A stretch of 64,000 bases of DNA from Sapria himalayana (GCA_029783825.1 JAREIK010000801.1:9436891-9500890); one strand, 5' to 3'; positions 1 through 12,200 are shown, counted from the first letter of the stretch. Numbers and translations: made by a program. Notes: generated by a model from the sequence alone, not told the origin.

Positions 1-176
1 GAAACTGAATTCGTTCGATGAGTTACTATTCTACAGCAGAACTCCTACATCAAATTTTCGATGTTGTAACTTTCGTTCATCACTTGGTTATCCAATAATT
101 ACTTCGGATAATGCGAATATTATAAGAATAAGATATTATATTATAGATGATTACAACAAATAGGGAAGAATGCAAC

Positions 177-371
177 CTTTTCCGCACTAGCACCAAAAAT
201 CTGACGAAGCAACGCCATCACGAGGGTTTTCTTTCCTGACCCTGGAGGACCATAAAAGAGGAGATGGGGGCAGTCTTGCTTGGAGACCAACTTTTTGAGA
301 TTTTGTGCCATTTCTCCGTGGACTAACATTTGGTCCAAGGTTTTAGGCCTGTACTTATCGACCCACAACAT
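177..371 (-). CDS. Replication factor C small subunit, exon 1 (partial gene)
   Basis: A 65-residue exon begins at the ATG at 371-369 with MLWVDKYRPKTL, the signature N-terminus of the clamp-loader subunit called RFC3 in human and plants and Rfc5 in yeast. The Walker A loop GPPGSGKKT is at residues 41-49, after the conserved stretch CPHLLFYGP. The RFC complex loads the PCNA clamp at primer-template junctions in the nucleus; this family's ATP site is atypical. Coding similarity stops after GASAEK, where the minus strand reads AAG|GTTGCA, so I end the exon at 177 with a weak donor. The other exons would lie left of the window. The leader (about 372-540) shows nothing distinctive. A gene fragment carried by transposons cannot be excluded, because only this exon is visible. 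Family call firm; intactness unknown. Confidence 0.8.
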
Positions 372-664
372 GATTTAAGAATCAAGAGCAGATGTAGGAG
401 AACCAGCGAGAACACTTGAGTTGAAGTGGCGAATTTGATGCCTTCGACTGGAGACTGTACTGCAACCAGAAAGGAGGCAGAAGTGGTAACAATGAAAAAG
501 CAACCACGCTTTGGCCTGTCGCCTGTCAAAAAGTAAATTATGTTTTGTGTATTTACTAATAAATTTTTAGTATTTTGAAACTAAACTTTTAATATTTTTA
601 AAAAATTCACAAAACTAAAAATAAATTAAAAACAAATACACCTAAATTCGTAATTACTAAACTA

Positions 665-1060
665 CCCTCTCTCCTGCTGCTCACCCCTCCCTCGCCTGCG
701 CCACTAGCCCTCGCCCCACGCTCGTCCTCGCTCCTAGCCCTCGCCCTCACCACTAGCCCATCCCCTCCTTCGTCCTCGCTTCTAGTCCTCGCCCTTAGTC
801 CTCGCCCTTACCCATGCCATCGCCCCTCGCCCTTACCCATGCCCTTGCCCCTCGCCCTCGCCCCTCGCCTGTCTTACCTCGCCCCTGTCCCTCACCCTCG
901 CTACTAGCCCATCCCCTCCTTCGTCCTCGCCCCTAGTCCTCACTCCTAGTCCTCGCCCCTAGTATTTGTCCCTCGCCCTTACTCATGCCCTCGCCCCTCG
1001 TCCTCGCCCCTCGTCTGTCTCCCCTCGCCCGTCTGCCCTCACCTCTCCCCACTACTCTCT
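665..1060 (+). repeat. C-rich imperfect repeat (CTCGCCC-type)
   Basis: Nearly 400 bp made of variants of CTCGCCC, CTCGCCCTTACCCATGCC and CCTCGCTCCTAGC. The strand is almost free of G outside TCG. Reading frames through it are long proline/serine-rich artefacts. Base composition contrasts sharply with the AT-rich surroundings. Confidence 0.75.
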
Positions 1061-1069
1061 CTCCGCCCA

Positions 1070-1400
1070 TCTCCTCAAGCTCCTTCATGAAACTCGTCGA
1101 TGAGCTCCAAGAGCTAGGAGGAGCTCGACCGAGGGCTCCGTCGAGCTCATCTTCGAGCTTCGGGAGCTCGGCATAGCCCTAGGTCGAGCTATTGGAGCTT
1201 AAAGATGAGCTCAACGGAGCTCTAGGTCTAGCTCCTAGAGCTTAAAGGAGCTCGACGAAACTCTCGGTTAAGCTCCAGGAACTCGATGGAGGATGACGCC
1301 AAGCTCTTAGAGCTTGAAGGAGATCTCGATCTAGCTCCAGGAACGTGACCACGAGCTCTAAGAGATCAATGGAGCTCGTGGTCGAGCTCCATCAAGCTCG
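1070..1400. repeat. GAGCTC-rich short-period repeat
   Basis: The self-complementary hexamer GAGCTC and the near variants GGAGCTC and GAGCTCGA recur every 10-30 bp on both strands through this stretch, for example GGAGCTCGACC and CGAGCTCCATC. The array is imperfect and could form many small hairpins. No gene is visible in it. Confidence 0.7.
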
Positions 1401-1514
1401 ATGGAAGAGGGAGAGGGCCAATGGGAGAGGGTGAGGGTTAATGGGAGAGGGTGAGGGCCAATGGGAGAGGGTCGATGGGAGAGGGTGAGGGCCAATGAGA
1501 GAGTGTGAGGGTAA
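1401..1514 (+). repeat. 20-bp G-rich minisatellite, G-quadruplex candidate
   Basis: Six units of ATGGGAGAGGGTGAGGGCCA run in a strict 20-bp phase (1401, 1421, 1441, a 14-bp truncated unit at 1461, 1475, 1495). Each complete unit has three GGG runs separated by 3-bp loops, and adjoining units add further runs, so the plus strand satisfies the usual G3 quadruplex pattern several times over. Confidence 0.8.
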
Positions 1515-1636
1515 TTTAGTATAAACATAATAGAGTACACTAAATTTAAATATTTTAAGATTTTGGTGACTTTTTATCAAACTTAAAAAAATAATTTTCA
1601 AATTCTTAAATTTTTTTAGAGCACCCAAAAATATAT

Positions 1637-2124
1637 CCCCCCTATCAAAATTCAACATGACACTGATTAAATTGATTTGAGTGAGACCTAAATGAGTTCG
1701 GGTAATAAACGGGTCAACCCATTTAACATATTTAATAAATGGGCATGTTCGGATGAGAGATGCTAATCCGTTTATAAACCATTTACCTGTTTAAATAAAC
1801 GAGTAAATGGTTAAACGGGTGGTTTACCATATTAAATGAGTCAAACATGTGGTATACAGATAAAAGGGTCAATTGAGTGGTTTATCGTGTTAACATTACT
1901 CAAAGCAATCCAACCTGTTAAAATTACTCAAAGCAATCCAACTTGTTAAAATTAGATGTGTTAAACGAGTCATGTCATGTTACTCATTTATTAAATAGTT
2001 CGTGTTCATGTTTCGATTTTTTATCCATTTATTAAACGTGTCATGTATGGGTTTACATGTTTTACACTCGTCACTCATTTAACCAGTAACCATTTAACCC
2101 AAGCCAACCCGTATGATACCCCTA
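1637..2124 (-). mobile_element. hAT-1N: non-autonomous derivative of the hAT-1 family
   Basis: Read on the minus strand from 2124, the sequence starts TAGGGGTATCATACGGGTTG and continues GGTTAAATGGTTACTGGTTA and ACATGTAAACCC, aligning along about 200 bp with the left end of hAT-1 at 42021 (TAGGGGTGTCAAACGAGTTG...). Its other end, CCTATCAAAATTCAACATGA at 1641-1660, matches the right end of hAT-1 in reverse complement (GCCTGTCAAAATTCAACACG). The element is only 488 bp, has no transposase, and is filled with variants of AAACGGGT. The outermost bases at 1637-1640 have decayed (CCCC for TAGG), and no 8-bp target duplication survives. Orientation is opposite to hAT-1. Family assignment is strong; exact left border is approximate. 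Confidence 0.8.
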
Positions 2125-2522
2125 ACCACACCTACATAAATCATCAACGTTTAGATATAAATGTTGTCAATTTTTTAGATTTTGAGTGACAGAAGATGTA
2201 AATATAAGGGTGTTCAAATTTCTCACTGGCCGCAAGTTCCTACCCGACCCTACCCTACTTGATTGAGCGGTTAACTATAAAAATTGGGTAGGAATGCGAA
2301 AGAGTTTTTAGTCTTCCATATTAAATCGGGTAGGAATGCGGAAGAATAATCCATTTATGTATTCCTACCCTAGCCTACCCACATTAAAACAATATATATA
2401 TATATATATATATTAATTTATAATTATAAACACTAAAAAATCAAAACCCAAACCCTAATATGACTCTGAATGGCTGGATGCAAGCTTTCGAAGTGTTAAT
2501 TGCCAAGACGACTTACGACTGT

Positions 2523-2620
2523 CGACTACACTATGAAGTGTGAACTACCGACCCTGAACTACGCTGTGAAGTGGGAACTATCGACTATCATGTTTTGAGT
2601 TCCGACTACACTGTGAAGTG
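2523..2620 (+). repeat. Three dispersed 18-bp repeats
   Basis: CGACTACACTATGAAGTG (2523), GAACTACGCTGTGAAGTG (2556) and CGACTACACTGTGAAGTG (2603) are imperfect direct copies 33 and 47 bp apart, with related pieces such as GAACTACCGACC between them. They lie in the untranslated part of the hAT-2 relic. Function unknown. Confidence 0.55.
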
Positions 2621-3599
2621 ATTCTACTTAGCATGACAGAACCCTATACTGCAAGTGCTGCATGCCCAACTACCGCCTCTCACTGTTGTTTTTTTTTTGT
2701 CATTGTTGCACTCTGTTAGATTGTTTTTTAATTTTTGTTCCCCAACTACATTTTATTGATTTTTTGGTCATATCCTAGTATATTGGTAGGAAATCATATT
2801 GATTTAGATCAGTCATTTATGTTCTTGGTCAACAGATAATAGAGTAGTTCCAGTTGTTGTGAATTAAAGTTTAAAGTATGCATTTTCACTTCATATTAGT
2901 TATAGGGTAAGCTATTTAACTATTTTGAATTTTTAATCATGATTTATAGTTAGGTTTTGTAATTTGTTGATCAGTTAGTCTTATTTTGGTTTCGTATCAC
3001 ATAAGGTTCTTTGCATGGTGATAACTACTTGAATATAAAAAAAATCAATTGATTTGAGTTTTCTAGTCATGTATGTTGATGGTTGTGGTTTGGATGAAAG
3101 CATATTATTTTTTTTGTCGAGAATGCTCTCTAAGCGGTGCATCTGTGTTATAATTCAATTAATTCATATTTACCCAATGAGTAATGCATTTATACATAGT
3201 TGTCACTTCGTAGCAATAAATTGTCACTCACTTATTAGATAGCATAAACTAAGTGAAAAGATAAACAATAATAATTAGTGATATAACTATAAAATTTTAG
3301 ATTGTTAACTCAAGTATTCTTATAATCTTAGATATATGACATCCTTGACATCTTAGATATTATTTACAACACATTTTCTATAGTATATTTTACTATAGAT
3401 TAATATCATCTTGATTTTTTTATCTTGATGGGTTTAGTTGATTGTTTATTTTTTGATAAATTTATATTATTTCTTATTGGGATGATGTGTATTATCAACA
3501 GATAATTTCTTTATGGATGAAATTAATCAACAATCATCTATTCAAGCTGATTCTAACAGTAACATCTAAGTTATTGATGACATAATGTGTGAGGAACAA

Positions 3600-4187
3600 T
3601 ATACAAAAAAAATGATCTAGAGTTTGTGAGCGTTTTGAAAAGATTAAAGCTGCAGATGAAGTTAAATGTCAGCATTGTAGTAAGATTTACAATTATCATG
3701 AAAGAAAAACTGGTATTTAATCTTTGCTTTATCATTTAAATCTTTGTAAATCTTATTTGGAGAGTGAGAATAAGAATGATATATCTTAGTTAAAGTTAAT
3801 TGGTACATTCAAAAAATGGAGATGGTGTTATTAGTAATCTTAGTGTTGCTAAATTCAATAAAAAGAAAATTAGGGAAGCCGTTGCTATTATGATTATAGT
3901 GGAAAATTTATCATTTCACTTTGTTGAAAGGCAAGGATTTAAAGAGTTGTTGAGAACTAGTGAACCTAGATTTCATATAGCTTCCTGTATCACTTTGATG
4001 AGGGATTGTTAGCAATTATATATGATGGAGAAAGAAAAATTGAAGAATATGTTTATCTCATCTATCTCTTGTAGATAAAGATTGGAAGTTACACAAACGA
4101 ATAATTAATTTTCTGAAAGTTCCAAATCTTAAGGGTGTGATTAGGAAACATTTTGATGATTGTCATCTATCTCTTGTAGATAAAATA
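3600..4187 (+). pseudogene. hAT transposase relic (BED finger and N-terminal part)
   Basis: Broken frames spell out a BED-type zinc finger: VKCQHCSKIYNYHERKTG, a stop, then LLYHLNLCKSYLE. That gives the Cx2C plus H and C ligands. Next comes a 70-codon open stretch (3800-4012) with IREAVAIMIIVENLSFHFVE, RQGFKELLRTSEPRF and the terminal LMRDC, the standard plant hAT region after the finger. Then follow MEKEKLKNM and DKDWKLHKRIINFLKVPN with frame breaks. The segment holding the first catalytic Asp (TTDLW in related proteins) is deleted between KLKNM and DKDW. Everything after NLKGVIRKHFDD is gone, including the dimerisation domain. It cannot encode a working transposase. Confidence 0.8.
4058..4184 (+). 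repeat. 22-bp perfect direct repeat at the hAT-2/CACTA-2 junction
   Basis: The sequence TCATCTATCTCTTGTAGATA followed by AA occurs at 4058-4079 and again at 4163-4184. The second copy lies immediately before the first recognisable CACTA-2 base. The 83 bp between the copies are hAT transposase sequence. This looks like a filler duplication made when a break was repaired. Confidence 0.75.
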
Positions 4188-6045
4188 ATATTCTTCATGA
4201 CCAGTTATTGTAATATTTTACAAATTACCACCATAGACGTGCATGAAAGATGAGTACGTGTTTTTTGTGTTATCATGTTTTGTTCGAGAAATCAAAAAGA
4301 TAAATTAGATGTTTTCATGTCGCTCCTTATAGCAGAGCTCAAAATTTTGTGGGGGGGCGATGTCAAAACATATGATATATCTAGAAAGTATAACTTCAAA
4401 ATATGAACAACACTTATGTGGACTATAAGTGACTTTTCTACATTTTCAATTTTGTTTTGATGGAATGCTATCGAAAAATTATCTTGTCCTTATTACATGG
4501 AGACTCTAATGAATTTTATCTGAGCAAAGGAGAAGTGACTTCTTAGTTTGATAACTACCATAAGTTTTTACTTGTGAAACATCCATTTCAGATGAATATT
4601 GATACATTTAGGAAAGAAAAGTCATAAAAGGTGCAGCACCTTTGAGGTCCGGTGACAAAATATTAGATATAATTAAAATATATTAGTTCAAAAATATTAT
4701 GGATGTCAATACAATTTGTATTATGTGCAAATTTCAAAGAATTATCACTGTGGTTGGAAGAAAATAAGTATCTTTTAAGATTTGTCTTAATGGAAAATCA
4801 ATCTAATTAGGCACAACTTAGTTATGATATACATTAAGAAGAACTTTTTTGATAATATTTTTAATACTATCATGAATATGAAAAAAAAAACTAATGACAT
4901 TGTCAAATCAAAAAAGGATTTGAAAGAGTTATGTTCATGTATAGAGTTATATAGGAATGAATCAACGAATAAATTCTCTAAGGCTTGTTATATTCTTGAA
5001 AAAAATGCAAAGGAAGCTTTGTGCAAATGGCTGATGGATATGCATCTAACATGAGAATATGTGTTGATATGAAGAAGCATAAGTTATTTGGGATAAAAGT
5101 CATAATTATCATGTGTTCATGTAGAGGCTAATAGTCATATCATTCCATGAATTAGTTCTAGAAAATATTTGGAAAGCATTAAATGAAATAAATATTTTTT
5201 TTAAGAATCTCACTTGCAATGTCATAAGAAAGGAAGAAATGGAGCAATTACAAAATGACATCCCCATTATTTTATACAAACTTAAACATATTTTTGCTCC
5301 TGGCTTCTTCAAATCCATAAAACATTTTTTAGTTCACAAGCATTATGAATCCATGATAGCTTGACCTATGCAATACATATGGATCTATCCATTTAAGAAG
5401 TTATATATTTTTTCATTTGTTAATTTAAAAATTTTAATGTATCTAACAAATATTTTTTTCTAATAAAGATGTATTTCAAATATCTTAGAAAAATAAAAAT
5501 AATGTTCAAACTAATATCAAAGTCAACGGATTGATATATTATGCCTACTTGATTGAAGAAGCTTTGGCAATTTGTGCACACTATTTTTGCCCAGAATTAT
5601 TTAATTAACATAATAAATTATCACCAAATAATATATATGATATGGTGGATGAATCATAAGAAAATGGCAAGCTTTCTATTTTTAGACATGCGGGTTGATC
5701 ATATGGTAGAGTAATATCAAGATATTTTTTGGATGACCAATAATATCATGTTGTTCACACATAAATTTTGTTGAACAATGAGGAAGTTTCATCTTATATT
5801 GAGTAAAATTTATAATAAGTTAATATTCTCATTTATTTATTATTGTAGGTGATATAGCTTTTTAATAATTTAAAATTCCTTCAATGTTGTTTTTGAAGAA
5901 TATATGCTAAGGAATTAAGTGAAAGAGAACCCCATATTGATGATTCTTCAATTGATGCAAAGCTTGAAATGGATTTCGCAATTTGGTTTCAAAAAATTAT
6001 CAGTATATAACTTCTCATTATTCATTCTAAATAGTTACATGCAAC

Positions 6046-6048
<3 letters not shown>

Positions 6049-6108
<60 letters not shown>
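6049..6108. repeat. (TA)n microsatellite
   Basis: About 60 bp of uninterrupted TA dinucleotide within an intron-like part of the CACTA-2 transposase relic, roughly 100 bp before the CACTA-1 insertion point. Confidence 0.95.
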
Positions 6109-6111
<3 letters not shown>

Positions 6112-6235
6112 TTTATCCTTTATCATTTTTTAGGTATAACTTCTTTCATTAAATATATGTAATTTCATTCATCAAATATATGTATGAATGATCTTACAAA
6201 AGGATAATTATGAACACTACTAAAAATTACGATAA

Positions 6236-7020
6236 TACCGACCAAAATATTGACCAAAAAATTTGGTCGGTAATTGCTTTTTAAAACACAACCAGTTAGC
6301 GACCAAAAAAGGGTATCAAAAAAAAATTCCAACCAAAGACCGACCATAATTACCGATGCAAATATTTTTGGTCGGAAATCAGTCTGTAGAGTGGTTATCG
6401 AATATATTACTGATAATTTAATGACCTATCATTATAATTGATCGATATAATATTTTTTCATATTATTTATAGCTTCATACATACTAACCATTTACCGACC
6501 AAATATATAGGTCGGTAATTACTGACCAATTCACGACCAATTTAGAGATTCGAAGAGGTGCATTGAAGAAAAATACTTTCGACCAAATTCTCAACCAACT
6601 AACGACCATATATTACCGACCAAATATATTTGGTCAATAATATATTCTGTAATTAAAAAGGGAATTAGCAAAAAATATTCTCGAAAGATTACCGACCATT
6701 TAACGATCAAAAATATATAACCATTAAAAATGGTCGGTACACTAGTTACCCAATATATTTATAAGGTTGTAATTACCGACCAAACTACCGACCGAATATT
6801 TAGGTCGATAATTACTGATCATTTCAAGACCGAATACAAAATATTTTTGGTCGGAAATTGGTCATTAAATTAGGATAAAAATAGTGAATAGAAATTGTCG
6901 ACTAATTACCAACCATTTAATGACCAAAAATGTATTACCATTAAAATTGATCGGTAAATTGAATACTTATAGATTTTTTCTCACCGACCATTTGCCAACC
7001 ATTATTTTGGTTGGTAATTT
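6236..7020. repeat. Left subterminal repeat array of CACTA-1
   Basis: About twenty copies of ACCGACCAAAATAT or its complement GGTCGGTAATT, in both orientations and often back to back as the palindrome GGTCGGTAATTACCGACC or variants, spaced 10-60 bp. In En/Spm elements such subterminal motifs bind the element's second protein (TNPA-like). Binding here is inferred by analogy. Confidence 0.85.
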
Positions 7021-7024
7021 ATTA

Positions 7025-9294
7025 TTTTAATTTTTTGATTTGAAAATCATTTGATAAGTCATTATAACCTAAAATCATCAAAACTCTGTCATTTTTCCGA
7101 ATCAGAGCCGATTGTAAGCACGAAATTGGAAAATTTTGATATTTCTTCTAAATCCAGGTAAGTTTTTTTTGTTCTTCTCCTTCAAATTGCTTATACACAT
7201 CTCCATCTCTTTGAATTATATAAAAACATTCGGAATTTTATTTTTTCAGTATATTCAGGTATTATGTTTTTTTTCCTCCTCTTAATTTCTTAATTTTTGC
7301 TTTGATTTTATTTAACCTAACATGATTTTGACTCGACACAATTAATTAAACTATAATTTTTTATTTTTTAAAATTTATAAACTTTTATACATTTATATAA
7401 TCGAAGATATTATGTATAAATATCTATACTTATATATATATATATAAACATATTACATTATAAATACACATTGATATGTTTAAATAAACATATAATATTA
7501 TATATAAATATTTATACATATGTATTAAGGTTTATAAATATCTATACAAAATTTACATTAAACTATCCATTTATATATTTTCTTATATAACAATTATGTA
7601 ATATTAAATGATTATACAATTTTGTAAATATTTATATTACTTATTATTTTTTATATAAATATAGAATATTTATAATGTGTATATAAATGTGATATATATA
7701 CTATATATTATTTATAAAAGTGTTACATATAAATATAATAATATTTAAGCAACATTTATAAAAATATTTTATTCACAAATTATATATAGATACACGTGTT
7801 TAATTATATAATCATATGTCATTTTATATAAAAGTATTTATAACTATATTTATAATAAAGTAAACTACTTTAATAACTATATTTATAACTTTATATAACT
7901 ACTTTGTAACTATATAATAATGTATAACTATATGCATAATTCTATATAACAATATTTCTAAAAAAATATACTATTGATATACTAATATATAACTATATAT
8001 AATTATATTTTTCTATTTGTATACCTATATAAATGTTAAATATAATTATATCTTGGACTACATACATATTTATAACTATATGTGTATAACTATATATAAA
8101 TATTTGTATAAATATGCAACACTATAAAATTAAATATAACTATTTTTGTAAATATATATACATATATGTATACATATAATTAAATTAAAATATTTGTATA
8201 TAACGTTGTATATATTTATGTATAACTACTTATCACTACTTGTATAATTATATCTATATATAACTATTTGTTTAATTATATATAACTATTTATAACAATA
8301 TATATTATATGTAAAATAATATATAACTATAAATAATTGTATCTTACTATGTGTATAACTTTAAAAATTTTATTCATAATTATATTTAAATATTAAATTT
8401 ATAGCTTATATTTAATATATATTTGTATATAGTAGTATATTAAAAAATATTTTACTATATCTATACCTATACATAACTATATGTATAAATATATAAAATT
8501 ATTCTAACAAATATATAAATCTACATGTATAAATATATGTTAAACTATATGTGTAATTATATGTATAATCACTTGTAACAATATTTATAATTACATGTAT
8601 AACAACATACAACATTATGTTTAACTATATTTGTATAACTATATATAAATATTTGTATAACTAAATAAATGTCTATATAATTATATATAACTATATTTGT
8701 AACTATATATACATTTATGTATTAATATAATTAAAGCAAACATTTTTTTTATAACGTTGTTTATATTTATGTATAACTATTTATAACTACTTGTATGAAT
8801 ATATCTATATATTACTAAATATTTAATTATATATAACTATTTATAACCATATATATTATAAGTAAAATAATATATAACTATAAATAATTGTATCTTACTA
8901 TGTGTATAACTCTAAAATTTTTATGCATAATTATATTTAAATATTAAATTTATAGCTTATATTATCTTTATATTAGTATATAGTAGTATGTAAAAAAGTA
9001 TTTTATGTATCTATACCTATCCATTACTATATGTATAAATATATAAAATTAAATGAACAAATATATAAACCTACATGTATAAATATACGTTTAACTATAT
9101 GTGTAACTAAATGTATAATCACATGTAACTATATTTATAATTACATGTATAACAACATACAACATTATTTTTAACTATATGTGTATGACTATATATAAAT
9201 ATTTGTATATCTAAATAAATGTCTATATAATTATATATAACTATAATTAGAGATAATTGCGTTTGTTAAATAAAATGAATTTTTTAACTAGTTA
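7025..9294. other. AT-rich 5' region of CACTA-1
   Basis: Between the subterminal array and the first recognisable transposase codons lie about 2.2 kb dominated by TATAACTATA, TATATAAATA and similar words. There is no credible gene. The first 250 bp are more balanced and contain TTTCTTCTAAATCCAGGTAAG near 7150, a plausible splice donor of a leader exon, so much of the rest could be an intron. The second half is a diverged tandem duplication, listed separately. Confidence 0.6.
8135..9245 (+). repeat. Diverged tandem duplication, period about 551 bp
   Basis: The block starting near 8135 is repeated from about 8686. Anchors are TAACGTTGT at 8201 and 8752, TAAATAATTGTATCTTACTATG, AAATTTATAGCTTATATT, and CATGTATAACAACATACAAC. 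The copies differ by scattered substitutions and small indels, so the duplication is not recent. It lies entirely in the AT-rich 5' region of CACTA-1. Confidence 0.8.
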
Positions 9295-12200
9295 TGGAAG
9301 ATGATCGTGAATGGATGTACAAGGGTCGAATAGTGAATTGAATATTTTCTAATGAATGGGGGGATAAAGTTGATGAATTTGTTGAGTTTGCTCTGATACA
9401 TCTTGAGTGTGTGAATGGTGGTACAGATATAAGGTGCTATTGCACTTTAGTTAAATGTCAGAATAAAAAGTTCTTGAATGTTGAGACTGTGAAGATGCAT
9501 TCGTATAGAAATGGTTTTGTGGCGGATTACTATGTTTGGATATACCATGGTGAGAAGTAATTCCACCAGAGGTGTTCAAGTTCAGTACGGGTGTCTATAA
9601 GTAAAACTGATCAAATGGTCTCGGATAATATTAATTAATCACACTACATATCATAAAATAGTTTTTGGTGATGTGGGTCCTGAATTCAACCCAAATGAGA
9701 AGCCTAATGCCGATTCAAGAAATTTCTATGACATGATTCAAGCTGGAGACAAACTTGTATATGCAAAAAATTCTAAGCATACTCAACTTTCTGCATCCAT
9801 GAGGATGTTAGAAATAAAGTGCAGACACAGGTGTTCACAGGCATGATTTGATGATATGTCTAAATTCATTCAATAATTGTTGCCAAAAAATAATCTAATG
9901 CCATTGGATTTCTACAGCACGAAGAAGTTAGTTAGAGGCTTGGGATTACTCGTACAGTTCATACAATACAGTGTGAACAACTATATGATATACTGGGGTG
10001 ATGACAGTGACCTTAACAGTTCTAAAATATGTGGGCATGCTCGGTACAAGCAAAAGTTTATGGGTTCTGGAAATAGATTGTATATAAGTAAGTTGAAGGT
10101 GCCATATAAGAAGATACACTATTTTCCAATAACACCTAGTTTGTATAGATTATATGCATCAACTGCAACAGCTAATGAAATGTGGTGGCATTCTGAGCAT
10201 CATATGGAGGACGATAAGATGTGTCACCCTTTTGATGCCCCTACTTGGAAATATTTTGATGGGTGTTTTCCTAATTTTTCTTCTAATGTTCGAAATATTA
10301 GGATGAGTTTATTTGCTGATGGTTTTCAGTCATTTTGTCAATCTGGACAGCAATATTCTTTGTGCGGTGGTGACCACATATAATTTGCCTCCAGACTTAT
10401 GCATGAAGGAGAAATTTATGTTTTTAACTGTGTTAGTGTCGGGGCCTACGAATCTAAAGGGAAAGATAGATATTTTCTTGCAGCTATTGATAGTGGAGTT
10501 GAAAAGTCTTTGGGGTGTTGGGGTTCAAAGTTATGATATTTCCAAATGGCAAAATTTTTAGATGTGTGCTGCCCTCATGTGGACCATAAATGACTTTCTA
10601 GCATATTCTATGATGTCTGGGTTGAGTACAACTAGTATGTTGGCATGTCCACATTGTATGGAAAATTTTAATGCTTTCAGATTAATTAAGAGCAAAAAAT
10701 AGTCGTGGTTTGACAACCATTGGAAGTTTTTGCCCATTAATCATCTGTATCGACGTAATACCAAAGACTTCATTAAGAATAGAAATATTACTAAACAATT
10801 TTTAGGGGTTAGATTTGGGGATGATATTCTATAGGAATTGAATAACAAAGGCTTGAAAAAGGTGATAGATGTTGATGCTGAGGTTGTGAATGCGGCTATA
10901 TCTAAGACTTGTGGGTGGAATAATAGAAGTATTTTCTAGGATTTGACCTACTGGCGTGAACACTTGCTTAGGCACAATCTTGATGTTATGCATATCGAGA
11001 AGAATGTGTTTGACAATATTTTCAATCCAGTGTTTAGCATTCCAGGGAAAACTAAGGACACTTACAAGTCAAAAGATGAGTTGAACAAATATTGTCTTCA
11101 TTCTCAATTTGCTAAAAAATCTTGTCGCCAATAAATACCCTGATGCGCCATTTGTTCTGAATAAATCATAGAAGAATATTGTGTTGGAGTGGATAAAAAA
11201 ACTTAGATTTCCAGATGGGTATGCTTCTAATATGGGGAGATGTGTGGATGTGAAAAAACTTAAGATGTTTGGCATGAAGAGTCATGATTATTATCTATTC
11301 ATACAAAGGTTGTTACTAATTACTCTTCGAAAATTCCTGCCTAATAGAATATGGGATTTGATAACTGAAATTTCTTTATTCTTCAAGAAACTGACTTCTT
11401 CTTCATTGACTGATGAGGAGTTGAAGAATCTGGATGAACAGATTCCAGTTATCTTATACAATCTTGAGAAAATCTTTCCTCCTAGTTTTTTTGACTCAAT
11501 GGAACATCTTCCAGTGCACTTGGCTCACAAAGCTAGGATTGCTGGTCCTGTCCATTATCATTGGATGTATCCTCTAGAAAGGTAATATTAATTCACTAAA
11601 CTAATTCTTATCCTATATATATATTTATATATACAAAAAAATGACTTGTAATTTAAATAATCATTTTGGTAGATACTTGAGGAAAATAAAGCATATAATA
11701 ATAAATAAGGCCTTGGTTGAGTGTTTTATATCAATAGGTTATATTATGGACGAGGCTACAAAATTTGCATCATTCTATTTCAAAGAAGGAGATTCAACTC
11801 TTCCACTTAAGGAAAAACAGGATGAGATTTATCTTTATGACAATATGGATAATGATATGTTTGAAATTTTCAAGCCTCCGAGTAAAGAAATTGGTACTAA
11901 AGGGAAAAGGTATCTAGTAGACTATGAATATACTGCACCTCATCTATATGTTCTAATGAATTGTCCAGAGGTTCAACCATTCATTGAGTAACTATTTCAT
12001 AATAGTCAAATGATATCATTTACGCATTATAATTTACTATTTCTTATCAATGTATCAAGTATTTTTAATTTCTTTTTTTAGTGATTTTGTTACAGATAAA
12101 CATAAAGAGTTTCCAAACATGAATGAAGAAGTAATCGATGCCATGACGGAGAAAGAATTTCCATCAATTTTTTGAAAAATATGTATGTTTATTTCTAATG

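Larger units (their letters stand above)
541..1636. mobile_element. Possible foldback-like element with degenerate long inverted arms
   Basis: About 130 bp at 541-670 resembles the reverse complement of 1500-1636. Both arms end inward with ACTAAACTACCCTC or ACTAAATTACCCTC and share scattered AT-rich blocks (roughly two-thirds identity by eye). The GC-rich interior is built of simple repeats whose left half is C-rich and right half G-rich, so the whole unit could fold back. I see no target-site duplication and no coding region. It could be a decayed long-TIR (Mutator-like or foldback) element, or merely two AT-rich flanks of a minisatellite block. Confidence 0.35.
2204..4187 (+). mobile_element. 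hAT-2: truncated hAT relic
   Basis: The left border is inferred from a hAT-like terminus, TAAGGGTGTTCAAATTT at 2204, followed by subterminal repeats of GGGTAGGAATGCGGAAGA and its complement (2230-2390) and a (TA)n tract near 2393-2413. An AT-rich stretch with no recognisable coding sequence follows, then transposase-like coding sequence on the plus strand. The relic stops abruptly near 4187, where CACTA-2 sequence begins, so the right half is missing. It is a different and more decayed family than hAT-1. Confidence 0.6.

Noticed and set aside
7025..9294. Possible organelle (mitochondrial or plastid) insertion because of the extreme AT content
   Set aside because: No organelle gene motifs. 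It is composed of TATAACTATA-type words and lies within CACTA-1 borders.
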